This document shows, piece after piece, positions 28,156 to 39,221 of a DNA stretch of 64,000 nucleotides. The notes beneath the pieces are model-generated. The model was given only the letters and a program-made list of their open reading frames with translations. It did no database searches and was not told the DNA's origin. Within the stretch, counting starts at the first letter, position 1. Each line of letters begins with the position of its first letter. A program made the position numbers and the translations under genes. Where the stretch lies: assembly GCF_003024605.1 (NCBI RefSeq), contig NZ_PYJQ01000001.1:157001-221000 (forward strand). Direction: 5' to 3'. Source of the stretch: Rhizobium sp. JAB6. Lineage in GTDB: Bacteria > Pseudomonadota > Alphaproteobacteria > Rhizobiales > Rhizobiaceae.

Positions 28156-28473
28156 ATGCGTTTCCTGTTGCGTTTTGCCAGCCTTGTCGCGCTGGTGGTG
28201 GCTGTGATCGCGGGCACCATCGATTCCATTCAATCCGTTGCGGCTTCCGCCGTGGTCATGACCCCGATGGGCGATGCGTGGAACGATGTCAGCCCTTCGT
28301 CGCTGGCAAGCCTTCGCTCGACGATCGCCTATTATGTTCATCCCCGCTTCTATGACCTGGCGATGCAATGGCTGCTGTTTCAGCCGGCCTTCGCGGTCTT
28401 TCTGGTGATCTCGCTGCTTCTGTGGGTAATCGCCTATAAGCGTCAGCCCGCAGCCGGACGCTTCAGCGCCTGA
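28156..28473 (+). CDS. Small membrane protein of unknown function
   Basis: This 105-residue protein has two predicted membrane helices (residues 5-25 and 75-95) flanking a periplasmic or loop region with paired Ser/Leu residues and HPRFYDL. The C-terminus is short and basic. A strong GGAGGAG ribosome binding site precedes the ATG. The pattern resembles a small conserved membrane protein seen in rhizobia, but no function is recognised. It lies between tRNA-Ser and the nucleoside importer operon. Confidence 0.7.
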   Translation: MRFLLRFASLVALVVAVIAGTIDSIQSVAASAVVMTPMGDAWNDVSPSSLASLRSTIAYYVHPRFYDLAMQWLLFQPAFAVFLVISLLLWVIAYKRQPAAGRFSA

Positions 28474-28839
28474 AAGATGGGATGCCTCCCGGCCTGTGCC
28501 ATTTGGGGATTTTGGTTGCGCTGGGGGATGATTGGTAATGGGCTTGCGGCAATACCGTGGTGAGCAAAACCGACGATTGCGGCAGACCCACCGGCAGCAT
28601 TTCTGATCAATAAAATTGCATTTTTAGGCCGAAATTGTTTAAAAAACGGGTCGTTTGGATGGGTTTTCACCAATTCCCACAAATCTTTACCAACTGAAAA
28701 ATTTCTCGTGAATTTTTCATGCAGCCATGCAAGGATGCGCGCCAGCTTGGCCTCGGGGAGGTCGGCGGTTCCGCAGACTTGCTCGGTCAACGGGCTTGCG
28801 GGAGGACCCAACAAGATAGAAACAATAGGGCTGCACCAC
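28474..28839. other. Gene-free leader region upstream of the nucleoside importer
   Basis: This 366-bp stretch has no convincing gene. It carries an AT-rich centre (about 28600-28720, with runs such as CATTTTTAGG and GAATTTTTCAT) that presumably contains the promoter of the nucleoside importer operon. The following 120 bp would be transcribed as leader. No purine riboswitch core, classic operator or terminator was recognised by eye. Confidence 0.5.
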
Positions 28840-29835
28840 ATGAAAAAATCCCTTTTGACCCTTTTCGCTTTGGCTGCCATGTCGGCAACGGCGCTTGCGG
28901 CCGATATCAAGCCGGCGATCGTTTACGGAACCGGCGGCAAGTTCGACAAATCCTTTAACGAAGCTGCCTACAACGGCGCCGAAAAATTCAAGAAGGAAAC
29001 CGGAATCGCCTATCGCGACTTTGAGCCGACGGGCGACACCCAGGGCGAACAGGCGCTGCGCAACTTCGCCAGCAAGGGCTTCAATCCGGTTATCGCCGTT
29101 TCTTTCGCCTGGACCTCGGCTCTCCAGAAGGTTGCAGCCGAATATCCGAAGACCGAATTCGTCCTGATCGACGACAGCCTTGATCTGCCGAACGTCCGGT
29201 CGGTCAAGTTCAAGGAAAACGAAGGCTCCTACCTCGCCGGCGTCATGGCTGCCATTGCATCCAAGTCCGGCAAGATCGGCTTCGTCGGCGGCATGGACAT
29301 TCCGCTGATCCGCAAGTTCGAATGCGGCTACGAGCTGGGTGCGCGTGCCACAAATCCGAAGATCGAAGTCTTCCAGAACATGACCGGCACGACCGGCGCT
29401 GCCTGGAACGACCCGGTTCGCGGCGGCGAGCTTACCAAGAACCAGATCGATCAGGGCGCGGACGTTATTTACGCGGCTGCCGGCGCGACCGGCCTCGGCG
29501 TGCTGCAGACGGCGGCCGACAACAAGAAGCTGTCGATCGGCGTCGACTCGAACCAGAACTACCTGCATCCGGGTTCCGTTCTGACCTCCGTCGTCAAGCG
29601 CGTCGACCTCGCCGTCTACAACGCCTTCAGCGATGCCAAGAACGGCAAGTTCACCCCTGGCACGCAGGAACTCGGCCTGAAGGAAGACGGCGTCACCGTC
29701 GCTATGGACGACAACAACAAGTCGCTCGTCACTCCTGAAATGCAGGCTGCCGTGGACAAGGCCCGGACCGATATCGTCGCCGGTACTATCAAGGTCCACG
29801 ACTATCTGACCGACAACGCCTGCCCGAAGAACTGA
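28840..29835 (+). CDS. BMP-family nucleoside-binding protein of an ABC importer
   Basis: This 331-residue periplasmic protein of the Med/BMP family captures nucleosides for the importer encoded downstream. A cleavable signal peptide is clear (MKKSLLTLFALAAMSATALAA), with no lipobox, as usual for Gram-negative members. The mature part begins with a GTGGKFDKSFNEAAYNG block typical of BMP proteins, and Asp/Phe/Glu-rich ligand-contact segments follow. The ATG at 28840 is the only start that places the signal peptide at the N-terminus. A strong terminator follows, separating it from the ATPase gene. Confidence 0.92.
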   Translation: MKKSLLTLFALAAMSATALAADIKPAIVYGTGGKFDKSFNEAAYNGAEKFKKETGIAYRDFEPTGDTQGEQALRNFASKGFNPVIAVSFAWTSALQKVAAEYPKTEFVLIDDSLDLPNVRSVKFKENEGSYLAGVMAAIASKSGKIGFVGGMDIPLIRKFECGYELGARATNPKIEVFQNMTGTTGAAWNDPVRGGELTKNQIDQGADVIYAAAGATGLGVLQTAADNKKLSIGVDSNQNYLHPGSVLTSVVKRVDLAVYNAFSDAKNGKFTPGTQELGLKEDGVTVAMDDNNKSLVTPEMQAAVDKARTDIVAGTIKVHDYLTDNACPKN

Positions 29836-29843
29836 TATGAAAT

Positions 29844-29885
29844 AAGGGCGTATGACGGGGCAAAAACGTCATACGCCCTTTTCTT
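29844..29885 (+). terminator. Strong intra-operon terminator after the binding-protein gene
   Basis: AAGGGCGTATGACG and its exact complement form a perfect 14-bp stem with a nine-base loop, followed by TTCTT. It lies only 30 bp before the ATPase gene. It likely allows partial read-through, giving more binding protein than membrane components. Confidence 0.85.
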
Positions 29886-29915
29886 ATCCGGAAACCGGTT
29901 TCTGGAGCCCCTATA

Positions 29916-31427
<1,512 letters not shown>

Positions 31428-31434
31428 GGCGTAT

Positions 31435-32538
31435 ATGAGCACGGCTTCCGTTCCGCTCCCCAATTGGATCACCTATGGTTTGATCCCCCTTCTCAACCTG
31501 ATCGTTGCCTTCCTGATTTCCGGCCTTGTCGTCTGGTTTATCGGCGAGAGCCCGCTCGACGCGCTTGTCCTGCTGCTGCAGGGCGCGCTTGGCAGCGGCG
31601 AAGGCATCGGCTTCACCCTGTATTATGCGACGAGCTTCATCTTCACGGGCCTCTCGGTCGCCGTCGCCATCCATGCCGGCCTGTTCAACATCGGTTCGGA
31701 AGGCCAGGCCTATCTCGGCGGCCTCGGCTGCGCCCTGGTGGCGCTGACCCTCGACCATTATGTGCCCTGGTATGTGACGATGCCCTTTGCCGTCATAGGC
31801 GCGGCGATCTTCGGGGCGCTCTGGGCCTTCATTCCTGCCTGGCTGCAGGCCAAGCGCGGCAGCCACGTCGTCATCACCACGATCATGTTCAATTTCATCG
31901 CATCGGCGATGATGAACTTCCTGCTGGTGCATATACTGATCGTTCCAGGCAAGATGGCCCCCGAAACCCGCACGTTCCTTGAGGGCGGCCAGCTGCCGAA
32001 ACTTGGCTGGTTGATGGATATGTTCGGCTCGACCATCGGTGCGGCACCGCTCAACGTCTCCTTCCTGATTGCGTTGGTCATGTGCTTCCTGGTCTGGGTG
32101 CTCGTCTGGCGCACCAAGCTGGGCTATGAAATGCGCACGCTGGGCCTCAGCCCTACCGCTGCGGTCTATGCCGGCATTCCCTATGCCCGCACGGTCGTCA
32201 TCGCCATGCTGCTTTCCGGCGGCCTTGCCGGCATGATGGCGCTCAATCCCGTCATGGGCGCGTCCGCGCGTCTGCAGGTCGAGTTCGTGCTTGGCGCGGG
32301 CTTCGTCGGGATCGCCGTGTCGCTGATGGGCCGCAATCATCCCCTGGGCATCATCGCGGCGGCGATCCTGTTCGGCATTCTCTATCAGGGCGGCGATGCA
32401 CTGTCCTTCGACATGCCGAATATCACGCGCGACATGATCGTGGTGATCCAGGGCCTCGTCATCCTGTTTGCCGGGGCCCTCGAGTACATGTTCCGACCTG
32501 CGCTCGTGCGCATCTACCAGACATTCGCCAGGACGTGA
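31435..32538 (+). CDS. Nucleoside ABC importer permease 1
   Basis: This 367-residue inner-membrane permease of the branched-chain/ribose/nucleoside type has about nine to ten hydrophobic helices. Landmarks are the FNIGSEGQAYLGG segment near residue 82 and the coupling loop EMRTLGLSPTAAVYAGI near residue 235. It begins eight bases after the ATPase stop. Pairing with a second, shorter permease and a BMP-type binding protein identifies it as the nucleoside-type YufP-like subunit. Confidence 0.92.
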   Translation: MSTASVPLPNWITYGLIPLLNLIVAFLISGLVVWFIGESPLDALVLLLQGALGSGEGIGFTLYYATSFIFTGLSVAVAIHAGLFNIGSEGQAYLGGLGCALVALTLDHYVPWYVTMPFAVIGAAIFGALWAFIPAWLQAKRGSHVVITTIMFNFIASAMMNFLLVHILIVPGKMAPETRTFLEGGQLPKLGWLMDMFGSTIGAAPLNVSFLIALVMCFLVWVLVWRTKLGYEMRTLGLSPTAAVYAGIPYARTVVIAMLLSGGLAGMMALNPVMGASARLQVEFVLGAGFVGIAVSLMGRNHPLGIIAAAILFGILYQGGDALSFDMPNITRDMIVVIQGLVILFAGALEYMFRPALVRIYQTFART

Positions 32539-32548
32539 GGATCGGACG

Positions 32549-33520
32549 ATGGACTATTATGATCTTCTCATCAGCATATTTGGCTCGACGATCCGCCTGT
32601 CGATTCCGCTGATCTTCACCGCGCTGGCTGGCCTGTTTTCCGAGCGCGCCGGCATCTTCGATATCGGCCTCGAAGGCAAGATGCTGGCTTCCGCCTTCGC
32701 TGCCGCCTGCGTCGCCTCGATCAGCGGCTCGCCCTGGGCCGGCCTGGGCGCCGGCGTTGTCGTCTCGGTTGTCGTCGGTCTGCTGCACGGCTTCGCCTCG
32801 ATCACCAATCGCGGCAACCAGATCGTCTCGGGCGTCGCGATCAACTTCCTGATGGCCGGCCTGACCATCGTTCTCGGTCAGGCCTGGTTCGGCCAGGGCG
32901 GCCGCACTCCGACCTTGCCGGCCACCGCACGTTTTTCCGGCATCACGCTGCCGGGTGCCGATGCCCTTCGCGATGTTCCGTTCATCGGGCCGCTCTATGC
33001 GAATGTCATCTCGGGCAACAATATCCTGACCTATCTGGCCTTCCTGGCGGTGCCGATCTCCTGGTGGATTCTCTATCGGACCCGCTTCGGTCTGCGGCTG
33101 CGCGCCGTCGGTGAAAATCCCGGCGCTGTCGATACCGCCGGCATCTCGGTCGAATGGCTGCGCTATCGCTCGCTGATAGCAGCTGGCATTCTCTGCGGCT
33201 TCTCCGGCACCTATCTTGCCATTGCGCAATCGGCCGCCTTCATCAACAACATGTCGGCCGGCAAGGGCTATATCGCTCTCGCCGCACTGATCTTCGCAAA
33301 GTGGAAGCCGGTGCCGGTCATGTTCACCTGCCTGCTGTTCGGCTTTCTCGATGCCTTCGCCAATTTCATGCAGGGCAAGGCGGTTCCGGGCGTCGGCGAG
33401 GTGCCGGTACAGATTTTCCAGGCGCTGCCCTATATCCTCACCTGCATCCTGCTTGCAGGCTTTATCGGCGTCGCCAAGCCCCCGAAGGCCGGTGGCGTGC
33501 CCTATACCAAGGAGCGCTAG
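32549..33520 (+). CDS. Nucleoside ABC importer permease 2
   Basis: This 323-residue inner-membrane permease has about ten helices. The conserved FDIGLEGKMLASAF near residue 33 and the coupling loop LRLRAVGENPGAVDTAGI near residue 185 mark the YufQ-like partner subunit. The ATG at 32549 is ten bases after the stop of permease 1. The frame is open upstream within permease 1 but not coding there. It is followed after three bases by cdd, so transport and catabolism are in one transcript. Confidence 0.93.
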   Translation: MDYYDLLISIFGSTIRLSIPLIFTALAGLFSERAGIFDIGLEGKMLASAFAAACVASISGSPWAGLGAGVVVSVVVGLLHGFASITNRGNQIVSGVAINFLMAGLTIVLGQAWFGQGGRTPTLPATARFSGITLPGADALRDVPFIGPLYANVISGNNILTYLAFLAVPISWWILYRTRFGLRLRAVGENPGAVDTAGISVEWLRYRSLIAAGILCGFSGTYLAIAQSAAFINNMSAGKGYIALAALIFAKWKPVPVMFTCLLFGFLDAFANFMQGKAVPGVGEVPVQIFQALPYILTCILLAGFIGVAKPPKAGGVPYTKER

Positions 33521-33523
33521 CCC

Positions 33524-33916
33524 ATGTCGCATGATCTGTTCGAGGCCGCGCGCGGCGCGATGGCGTTCGCGCATGCTCCCTATTCGAAATTTCCGGTGGG
33601 CGCGGCGATCCGCGCCGAGGACGGCAAGATCTATACCGGCGCCAATATCGAAAACCTGTCCTTCCCGCAGGGTTGGTGCGCCGAACCGACTGCGATCGGC
33701 CAGATGATCATGGGCGGCGCCAAAAAGATCGTCGAGATTGCCGTCATCGCCGAGAAGCTGCCGCTCTGCCCGCCCTGCGGTGGCTGCCGGCAGAAGATCG
33801 CCGAATTTGCCAGCAAAGAGACACGCATCTATCTTTGCGACGAAACCGGCGTGAAGAAGACCATGACCATGGACGAGATGCTGCCCTTCAGCTTCGAAAC
33901 GGAGGTGCTCGGATGA
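33524..33916 (+). CDS. cdd: Cytidine deaminase
   Basis: This 130-residue tetrameric-type enzyme deaminates cytidine and deoxycytidine to uridine and deoxyuridine. The zinc ligands are visible as the Cys of GWCAEPTA near residue 49, which carries the catalytic Glu, and the pair in CPPCGGCRQ near residues 84-92. The length is typical of the short cytidine deaminase class. It sits between the importer and the phosphorylases and overlaps the next gene by four bases. Confidence 0.95.
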   Translation: MSHDLFEAARGAMAFAHAPYSKFPVGAAIRAEDGKIYTGANIENLSFPQGWCAEPTAIGQMIMGGAKKIVEIAVIAEKLPLCPPCGGCRQKIAEFASKETRIYLCDETGVKKTMTMDEMLPFSFETEVLG

Positions 33917-34719
33917 ACGCGGCCGTCGATATCCTCACCGAGAAGCTTGGCGAGCTGAAGCCGCGCTATGGCATCATTCTGGGCTCCGGTCTCGGTTCTC
34001 TCGTGGACGAGGTCAAGGACGCGCTGCGCATTCCCTATGCCGATCTGCCCGGCTTCCCGCTGAGCGCGGTCTCCGGCCATGCCGGTACGCTGGTGGCGGG
34101 CAAGCTCGGCGATGTCCCCGTCATCATGCTCTCCGGCCGGGTGCATTATTACGAAAGGGGCGACGCTAATGCCATGCGGACGCCGATCGAAACCCTGAAG
34201 GCGCTTGGCGTCGATACGCTGATCCTGACGAACTCTGCCGGATCGCTGCGGGAAGAGATGCCGCCTGGATCGGTGATGCAGATCACAGATCACATCAACT
34301 ATTCCGGCATGAACCCCCTGATCGGCGAGGAAAGCGACAGGCGCTTCGTCGGCATGACGAGCGCCTATGATACCGACCTCATCATGCGCATGCGCAGGGC
34401 GGCGGAAAAGGCCGAGATCAAGCTGTCGCACGGCGTCTATATGTGGTTTTCCGGCCCGAGCTTCGAAACGCCGGCCGAGATCCGCATGGCGCGCATCCTG
34501 GGTGCCGATGCCGTCGGCATGTCGACGGTGCCGGAAGTCATCCTCGCGCGTCTTTTCGGTTTGAGGGTTGCCGCTGCCTCCGTCATCACTAATTATGGTG
34601 CTGGCATGACCGGCGGCGAGCTCTCGCATGAAGACACGAAGGACATGGCTCCGGTCGGCGGCGCACGCCTTGCCGCCATCCTGAAAGAAATGATCGCTGA
34701 CGAAGGAGACCCAGAATGA
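33913..34719 (+). CDS. punA: Purine-nucleoside phosphorylase (trimeric type)
   Basis: This 268-residue enzyme cleaves inosine and guanosine (ribo and deoxy) with phosphate to base and pentose 1-phosphate. It belongs to the trimeric PNP family shown by GIILGSGLGSL near residue 20, the phosphate-binding SGRVHYYE near residue 76, LTNSAGSL near residue 106 and VGMSTVPEV near residue 197. It is not the hexameric DeoD type. ATGA overlaps on both sides couple it to cdd and deoC. Confidence 0.93.
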   Translation: MNAAVDILTEKLGELKPRYGIILGSGLGSLVDEVKDALRIPYADLPGFPLSAVSGHAGTLVAGKLGDVPVIMLSGRVHYYERGDANAMRTPIETLKALGVDTLILTNSAGSLREEMPPGSVMQITDHINYSGMNPLIGEESDRRFVGMTSAYDTDLIMRMRRAAEKAEIKLSHGVYMWFSGPSFETPAEIRMARILGADAVGMSTVPEVILARLFGLRVAAASVITNYGAGMTGGELSHEDTKDMAPVGGARLAAILKEMIADEGDPE

Positions 34720-35489
34720 CGGGCCATTCCCTGAGAGAAACGGCAGCCGTTGCGCTTTCCCTTCTCGATCTCACCAATCTTAGGGATGACTGCACCCCGG
34801 CTCAGATCGAGGCGCTGTGCGCCCGCGCGCAATCGCCCTATGGCAATACGGCCGCCATCTGCATCTGGCCGCGTTTCGTCGCTCAGGCGCGCGGCATTCT
34901 CGGTGTCGATCATGTCATAAAGATCGCGACCGTGGTGAATTTCCCGGCCGGCGACATGGAAGTGGCAGATGTTGCCGCCGAGGCACGCGAAGCCATTGCC
35001 GATGGTGCCGACGAGATCGATCTGGTCATCCCCTATCGCGCCTTTCTGGCGGGTAATGAGCAGGCCGTCACCGATATGGTTGCCGCGGTAAAGGTGGAAT
35101 GCAAAGGCCCGGTCCTTCTGAAGACCATCTTGGAAACCGGCGAAATCAAGGATACCGCTCTCATCCGGCGCGCGTCAGAGCTCGCGATCGATGCTGGCTC
35201 CGATTTCATCAAGACGTCCACCGGTAAGGTTGCCGTCAACGCGACGCTCGAAGCCGCTGACATCATGCTGCGCGCCATTCGCGCCAGCGGCCGCAAGGTC
35301 GGCTTCAAGCCGGCCGGCGGCATCGGCTCCGTTTCCGATGCGGCTCTCTATCTCAGCCTCGCCGAGACCATCATGACGCCCGATTGGGCCATGCCGTCGA
35401 CCTTCCGTTTCGGTGCGTCGAGCCTGCTCGACGATATTCTGAACGTGCTGGCCGGCGGCGAGTCCAAGACGGCATCGTCAGGCTACTGA
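34716..35489 (+). CDS. deoC: Deoxyribose-phosphate aldolase
   Basis: This 257-residue class I aldolase splits deoxyribose 5-phosphate into glyceraldehyde 3-phosphate and acetaldehyde. The Schiff-base lysine is in DFIKTSTGK near residue 169, the second active-site lysine in GFKPAGGI near residue 197, and KIATVVNFPAGD near residue 70 is typical. It is coupled to the purine nucleoside phosphorylase gene by ATGA and followed by deoA after three bases. It is the last step of deoxynucleoside breakdown in this operon. Confidence 0.96.
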   Translation: MTGHSLRETAAVALSLLDLTNLRDDCTPAQIEALCARAQSPYGNTAAICIWPRFVAQARGILGVDHVIKIATVVNFPAGDMEVADVAAEAREAIADGADEIDLVIPYRAFLAGNEQAVTDMVAAVKVECKGPVLLKTILETGEIKDTALIRRASELAIDAGSDFIKTSTGKVAVNATLEAADIMLRAIRASGRKVGFKPAGGIGSVSDAALYLSLAETIMTPDWAMPSTFRFGASSLLDDILNVLAGGESKTASSGY

Positions 35490-35492
35490 TCC

Positions 35493-36800
35493 ATGATCCC
35501 GCAGGAGATCATCCGGCAGAAGCGCAACGGCGCTACCCTTTCGGCCGCCGATATCGATGCGTTTATCGGTGCTTTGGGTCGCGGCGAATTGGCTGAAAGC
35601 CAGATCGGCGCCTTTGCCATGGCCGTCTGGTTTCGCGGCATGACGCGCGAGGAGACGGTGGCGCTGACGCTCGCCATGGCCCGCTCCGGCGATACGCTCT
35701 CCTGGGATGGCATCGGCAAGCCGATCGCCGACAAGCATTCGACGGGTGGCGTCGGCGACAATGTCTCGCTGATGCTCGCCCCCATCGCAGCCGCCTGTGG
35801 CCTCGCCGTGCCGATGATTTCCGGCCGGGGTCTCGGCCATACCGGCGGCACGCTGGACAAGCTGGAATCCATTCCCGGCTACGGGATCACCCCGGATGCT
35901 GCCCATTTCCGCAGGGTGGTCGAGGAGGTAGGCTGCGCCATCATCGGCCAGACTGGCGCACTGGCGCCCGCCGACGGCAAGCTCTATGCAGTGCGCGATG
36001 TTACCGCGACCGTCGATTCCGTTCCGCTGATCACCGCCTCCATCCTGTCGAAGAAATTGGCGGCGGGGCTGGAAACGCTGGTGCTCGATGTCAAGATAGG
36101 CAGCGGCGCCTTCATGACTTCGCAGGAAGAAGCGGAGACGTTGGCGCGCTCGCTGGTGGAGGTGGCCAATGGCGGCGGGGTGAAAACCTCCGCTCTGATT
36201 ACGGATATGAACCAGCCTCTGGCCGATGCGGCCGGCAACGTGGTCGAGCTTCGCAACTGCCTTGATTTCCTGAAAGCCAGCAAGGCAGGCACCCGGCTTG
36301 AGACGGTTGTCCTGGCCTTTGCATCCGAAATGCTCGTTCAGGCCGGTATCGCCGCGAACGCTGCCGAGGCGGAGGGCAGGGCGCGCGAGGCTCTGGCCTC
36401 GGGCAAGGCGGCAGAGATTTTCGGCCGTATGGTGCATGCGCTTGGCGGCCCCGCGGATTTGCTGGAACATCCGGATCGCTATCTAGCAAGCGCGCCGGTA
36501 CAGAAGCCGGTTCTCGCCGCTGCCGATGGCTGGCTTGGCGCCTGCGATGCGCGGGGGATCGGAATGAGCGTCATCGATCTCGGTGGCGGCCGCCGCCGCC
36601 CGCAGGACAAGATCGACCATCGCGTCGGTTTCAGCGACATTCTGCCGCTCGGCACGAAGGTGAGCAGGGGCGATCGCATCGCCACCGTTCACGCAGCGAA
36701 CGAGGCAAGCGCGCAGAAGGCTATAACCGATTTATCGGCAAACTATCGCATTGCGGATGCGGCGCCCGCTTCGTCGCCTGTCATTGTCGGAAGGATTTGA
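35493..36800 (+). CDS. deoA: Thymidine phosphorylase
   Basis: This 435-residue enzyme converts thymidine or deoxyuridine plus phosphate to base and deoxyribose 1-phosphate. Signature segments are QEIIRQKRNG at the N-terminus, the phosphate-binding KHSTGGVGDNVS near residue 83, SGRGLGHTGGTLDKLESI near residue 110 and DVKIGSGAFM near residue 200. It closes the plus-strand salvage operon. A GC-rich hairpin without a T run lies just after the stop (about 36804-36826). Confidence 0.96.
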   Translation: MIPQEIIRQKRNGATLSAADIDAFIGALGRGELAESQIGAFAMAVWFRGMTREETVALTLAMARSGDTLSWDGIGKPIADKHSTGGVGDNVSLMLAPIAAACGLAVPMISGRGLGHTGGTLDKLESIPGYGITPDAAHFRRVVEEVGCAIIGQTGALAPADGKLYAVRDVTATVDSVPLITASILSKKLAAGLETLVLDVKIGSGAFMTSQEEAETLARSLVEVANGGGVKTSALITDMNQPLADAAGNVVELRNCLDFLKASKAGTRLETVVLAFASEMLVQAGIAANAAEAEGRAREALASGKAAEIFGRMVHALGGPADLLEHPDRYLASAPVQKPVLAAADGWLGACDARGIGMSVIDLGGGRRRPQDKIDHRVGFSDILPLGTKVSRGDRIATVHAANEASAQKAITDLSANYRIADAAPASSPVIVGRI

Positions 36801-36851
36801 TGTCAAGGCGGCCGTGGGCCGCTTGGCAATCTCGTAAGATCGCCTTCTATC

Positions 36852-37406
36852 CTATTGCTTCAGAAGCAGGGTGCCATTCTGCACACCATAGGAGTTGAGC
36901 TTCTTCATGAAGCTCATGCCGATGAGCGTCGTGCTCAATGCGCTGTCCTTTGCCACCACAGCCTCGATATCGCGGACCCGGATCGTGCCGATCTCCAGGC
37001 GGTCGAGTTTGATGTGGGCGACTTTTGAACTGCCGTTCGCCGTTTGGACTGAGTAGCGATAGTCGAGATCGATGCTGCTGAAGCCGAGGCTGCGCGCGGT
37101 GCTCTCGTTCATCGCCACATAGGTCGCGCCGGTATCGATCATCCCGTGCACAGACCGACCATTGATGGTGAAATCGCCTTCATAATGGCCGCCTGCATTG
37201 GCGCGCAGCTGAACGCTTCCATAGGAAACGGCGGCTTCCGCCTTCGGAGGGGCAAGCGAAACCGCTTCGACCGGCGCGGGTTTCGCGGTACGTTCGCCAT
37301 AGCTGCTCACCAGCATCGGCACCTGGGTCGCCGCAATAGCAATGACACCGGCGAAGGCAAGAACACGAACGAGCATCGGCAAGGCCCCTCCTGCGGGCCA
37401 TGCCAT
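36852..37406 (-). CDS. Retropepsin-like aspartic protease family protein (TIGR02281 type)
   Basis: This 184-residue, probably membrane-anchored protein has an N-terminal hydrophobic helix (residues 10-28), then a retropepsin-like domain with the catalytic triplet in GMIDTGATYVAMN near residue 93. Members of this clan AA family are widespread in alphaproteobacteria, and their targets are mostly unknown. The single DTG suggests the active enzyme is a dimer. It is convergent with deoA. Confidence 0.82.
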   Translation of the reverse strand: MAWPAGGALPMLVRVLAFAGVIAIAATQVPMLVSSYGERTAKPAPVEAVSLAPPKAEAAVSYGSVQLRANAGGHYEGDFTINGRSVHGMIDTGATYVAMNESTARSLGFSSIDLDYRYSVQTANGSSKVAHIKLDRLEIGTIRVRDIEAVVAKDSALSTTLIGMSFMKKLNSYGVQNGTLLLKQ

Positions 37407-37447
37407 TTATAAGCCGAGAGTGCTGAAAGGATGCTAAAGCAATGAAT

Positions 37448-37477
37448 AAAAAACCCGGCAGTCGGATAACCGCCGGG
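37448..37477 (-). terminator. Rho-independent terminator of upp
   Basis: Read on the minus strand, CCCGGC and GCCGGG form a stem with an inner CGG/CCG pair, followed by six Ts. It lies 26 bp after the upp stop codon. Confidence 0.85.
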
Positions 37478-37502
37478 CGTCATGAAAAGTATAAGAACGG
37501 AT

Positions 37503-38132
37503 TTACTTGGTGCCGTACATGCGGTCGCCGGCATCGCCGAGACCCGGCACGATGTAGCCCTTCTCGTTCAGGTGGCTGTCAATGGCGGCCGTGAAAACCG
37601 GAACGTCCGGATGCGCCTTGCGGAAATTGGCGATACCTTCCGGAGCCGCCAGCAGGCAGAGGAAGCGGATATTGTGCGCACCGCGCTCCTTCAGCTTTTC
37701 GATCGCTGCAATCGAGGAGTTGCCTGTTGCCAGCATCGGATCGACGACGATGATCAGGCGCTCAGAGATATCCTCGGGCGCCTTGAAGTAATATTCGACA
37801 GGCTGCAGCGTTTCATGATCGCGGTAGACGCCGATATGCGAGACGCGCGCCGAGGGCACGAGATCGAGCATGCCTTCGAGCAAGCCGTTGCCGGCGCGCA
37901 GGATCGAGGCGAAGACCAGCTTCTTGCCCTCGAGGATCGGCGCATCCATCGGCTGCAGCGGCGTCTCGATGGCTTCGATCGTCAGTTCGAGGTCGCGTGT
38001 CACTTCGTAACAGAGCAGCGTCGAAATCTCGCGCAGCAGCCGGCGGAAGCTTCCTGTCGACGTGTCCTTCTTGCGCATGATGGTGAGCTTGTGCTGCACA
38101 AGCGGGTGATCGATGACAGTGACGCCGTCCAT
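37503..38132 (-). CDS. upp: Uracil phosphoribosyltransferase
   Basis: This 209-residue cytoplasmic enzyme salvages uracil with PRPP to UMP. The PRPP-binding motif [12 protein letters not shown] lies near residue 129 and the uracil-contact C-terminus [17 protein letters not shown] is complete. A GGAAGG ribosome binding site precedes the ATG. It uses uracil released by deoA and cdd from the neighbouring operon. A 120-bp gap separates it from add upstream, and its own terminator follows. Confidence 0.96.
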   Translation of the reverse strand: MDGVTVIDHPLVQHKLTIMRKKDTSTGSFRRLLREISTLLCYEVTRDLELTIEAIETPLQPMDAPILEGKKLVFASILRAGNGLLEGMLDLVPSARVSHIGVYRDHETLQPVEYYFKAPEDISERLIIVVDPMLATGNSSIAAIEKLKERGAHNIRFLCLLAAPEGIANFRKAHPDVPVFTAAIDSHLNEKGYIVPGLGDAGDRMYGTK

Positions 38133-38252
38133 GGTTTCAGCCTTCCAATAATTCCGCGATATGAGATGGTTCTTTCACGGAAATCGCCTCTGGTGCAAGA
38201 AAATAGGCCGCTTTTGGAGATTTCATCCCCAATCTGGGCCCAAACCCTGCCT

Positions 38253-39221
38253 TTAGAGTTTCGCAAGCAACGCCGCCCGTGTCGCCTCGTCCACGAAGGC
38301 CGCCTTGATCGCCGTGCGGGTCATGGCGTTGATTTCGTCGTCGCTGAAGCCGAAGGCTGACGACGCCAGTTCGTATTCCCGCTCGAGCGAGGTGTGGAAG
38401 AACGGCGGGTCATCGGAATTGATCGTCACCTTCACGCCGGCGTCGCGCAACCTGCGCAGCGGATGCGACTTGAAATCCGGAAAAACATTGAGCGCGATGT
38501 TAGAGCCGGGGCAGACTTCCAGCACGATGCCGAGATCGGCAAGGCGCTTGACAAGATCCATGTCCTCGATGGCGCGCACGCCATGGCCGATACGATCGGG
38601 GCGCACCAGATCCACCGCGTCGGCGACGCTAAATGCGCCGCAGACCTCGCCAGCATGGATGGTGATGCCAAGTCCCGCCTCGCGGGCAATATCGAAGGCG
38701 CGGGCGTAATCGGCGACGCGGCCCATGCGCTCCTCGCCGGCCATGTTGAAGCCGGCGATCAGCGGGTTATCGCTTTTGGCGGCATATTCCGCCGCCTTCA
38801 CCACGCGCTCCGGCCCGAAATGCCGTTCGCCTGTCACGATCAGCCGCGCCTCGATGCCGGTCTTTGCCTTGGCGGCGCGAATGCCCGCCGAAACGCCCGC
38901 CATATAGGCGTCGGCGCCGAGGCCGATGCGGTCGCCATGATCGGGCGAGACGATGAGCTCGCCATAGATCGTCCCGATGCCGGCAAGCTCTTCGAGATAG
39001 GTTTCCGTCAGCAGCGCATAGTCTTCCTCGGTGCGGTAAGCCTCGGAGACCTTGTCGTAGCAGACGAGGAATTCGGCAAAATCTTTCCAGAGGTAAACAC
39101 CGTCCTTGAGGAAGGCACTGGTATCGACCCCGTATTTCTGTGCTTGGGCGAGCGTCAATGCCGGCGGGGCCGCGCCCTCCAGATGACAGTGCAGCTCCAC
39201 CTTCTTCAGATGCGATGTCAA
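38253..39221 (-). CDS. add: Adenosine deaminase
   Basis: This 322-residue zinc hydrolase converts (deoxy)adenosine to (deoxy)inosine, feeding the purine nucleoside phosphorylase on the other strand. The metal ligands are in VELHCHLEG near residue 8 and TIHAGEV near residue 190, and the C-terminal Asp pair in NSDDPPFF near residue 270. An adenine deaminase specificity is possible within this family, but the salvage context favours adenosine. It overlaps deoB by four bases. Confidence 0.9.
   Translation of the reverse strand: MTSHLKKVELHCHLEGAAPPALTLAQAQKYGVDTSAFLKDGVYLWKDFAEFLVCYDKVSEAYRTEEDYALLTETYLEELAGIGTIYGELIVSPDHGDRIGLGADAYMAGVSAGIRAAKAKTGIEARLIVTGERHFGPERVVKAAEYAAKSDNPLIAGFNMAGEERMGRVADYARAFDIAREAGLGITIHAGEVCGAFSVADAVDLVRPDRIGHGVRAIEDMDLVKRLADLGIVLEVCPGSNIALNVFPDFKSHPLRRLRDAGVKVTINSDDPPFFHTSLEREYELASSAFGFSDDEINAMTRTAIKAAFVDEATRAALLAKL

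Noticed and set aside
28474..28839. A purine riboswitch in front of the nucleoside operon
   Set aside because: The conserved three-way junction core could not be found by eye.
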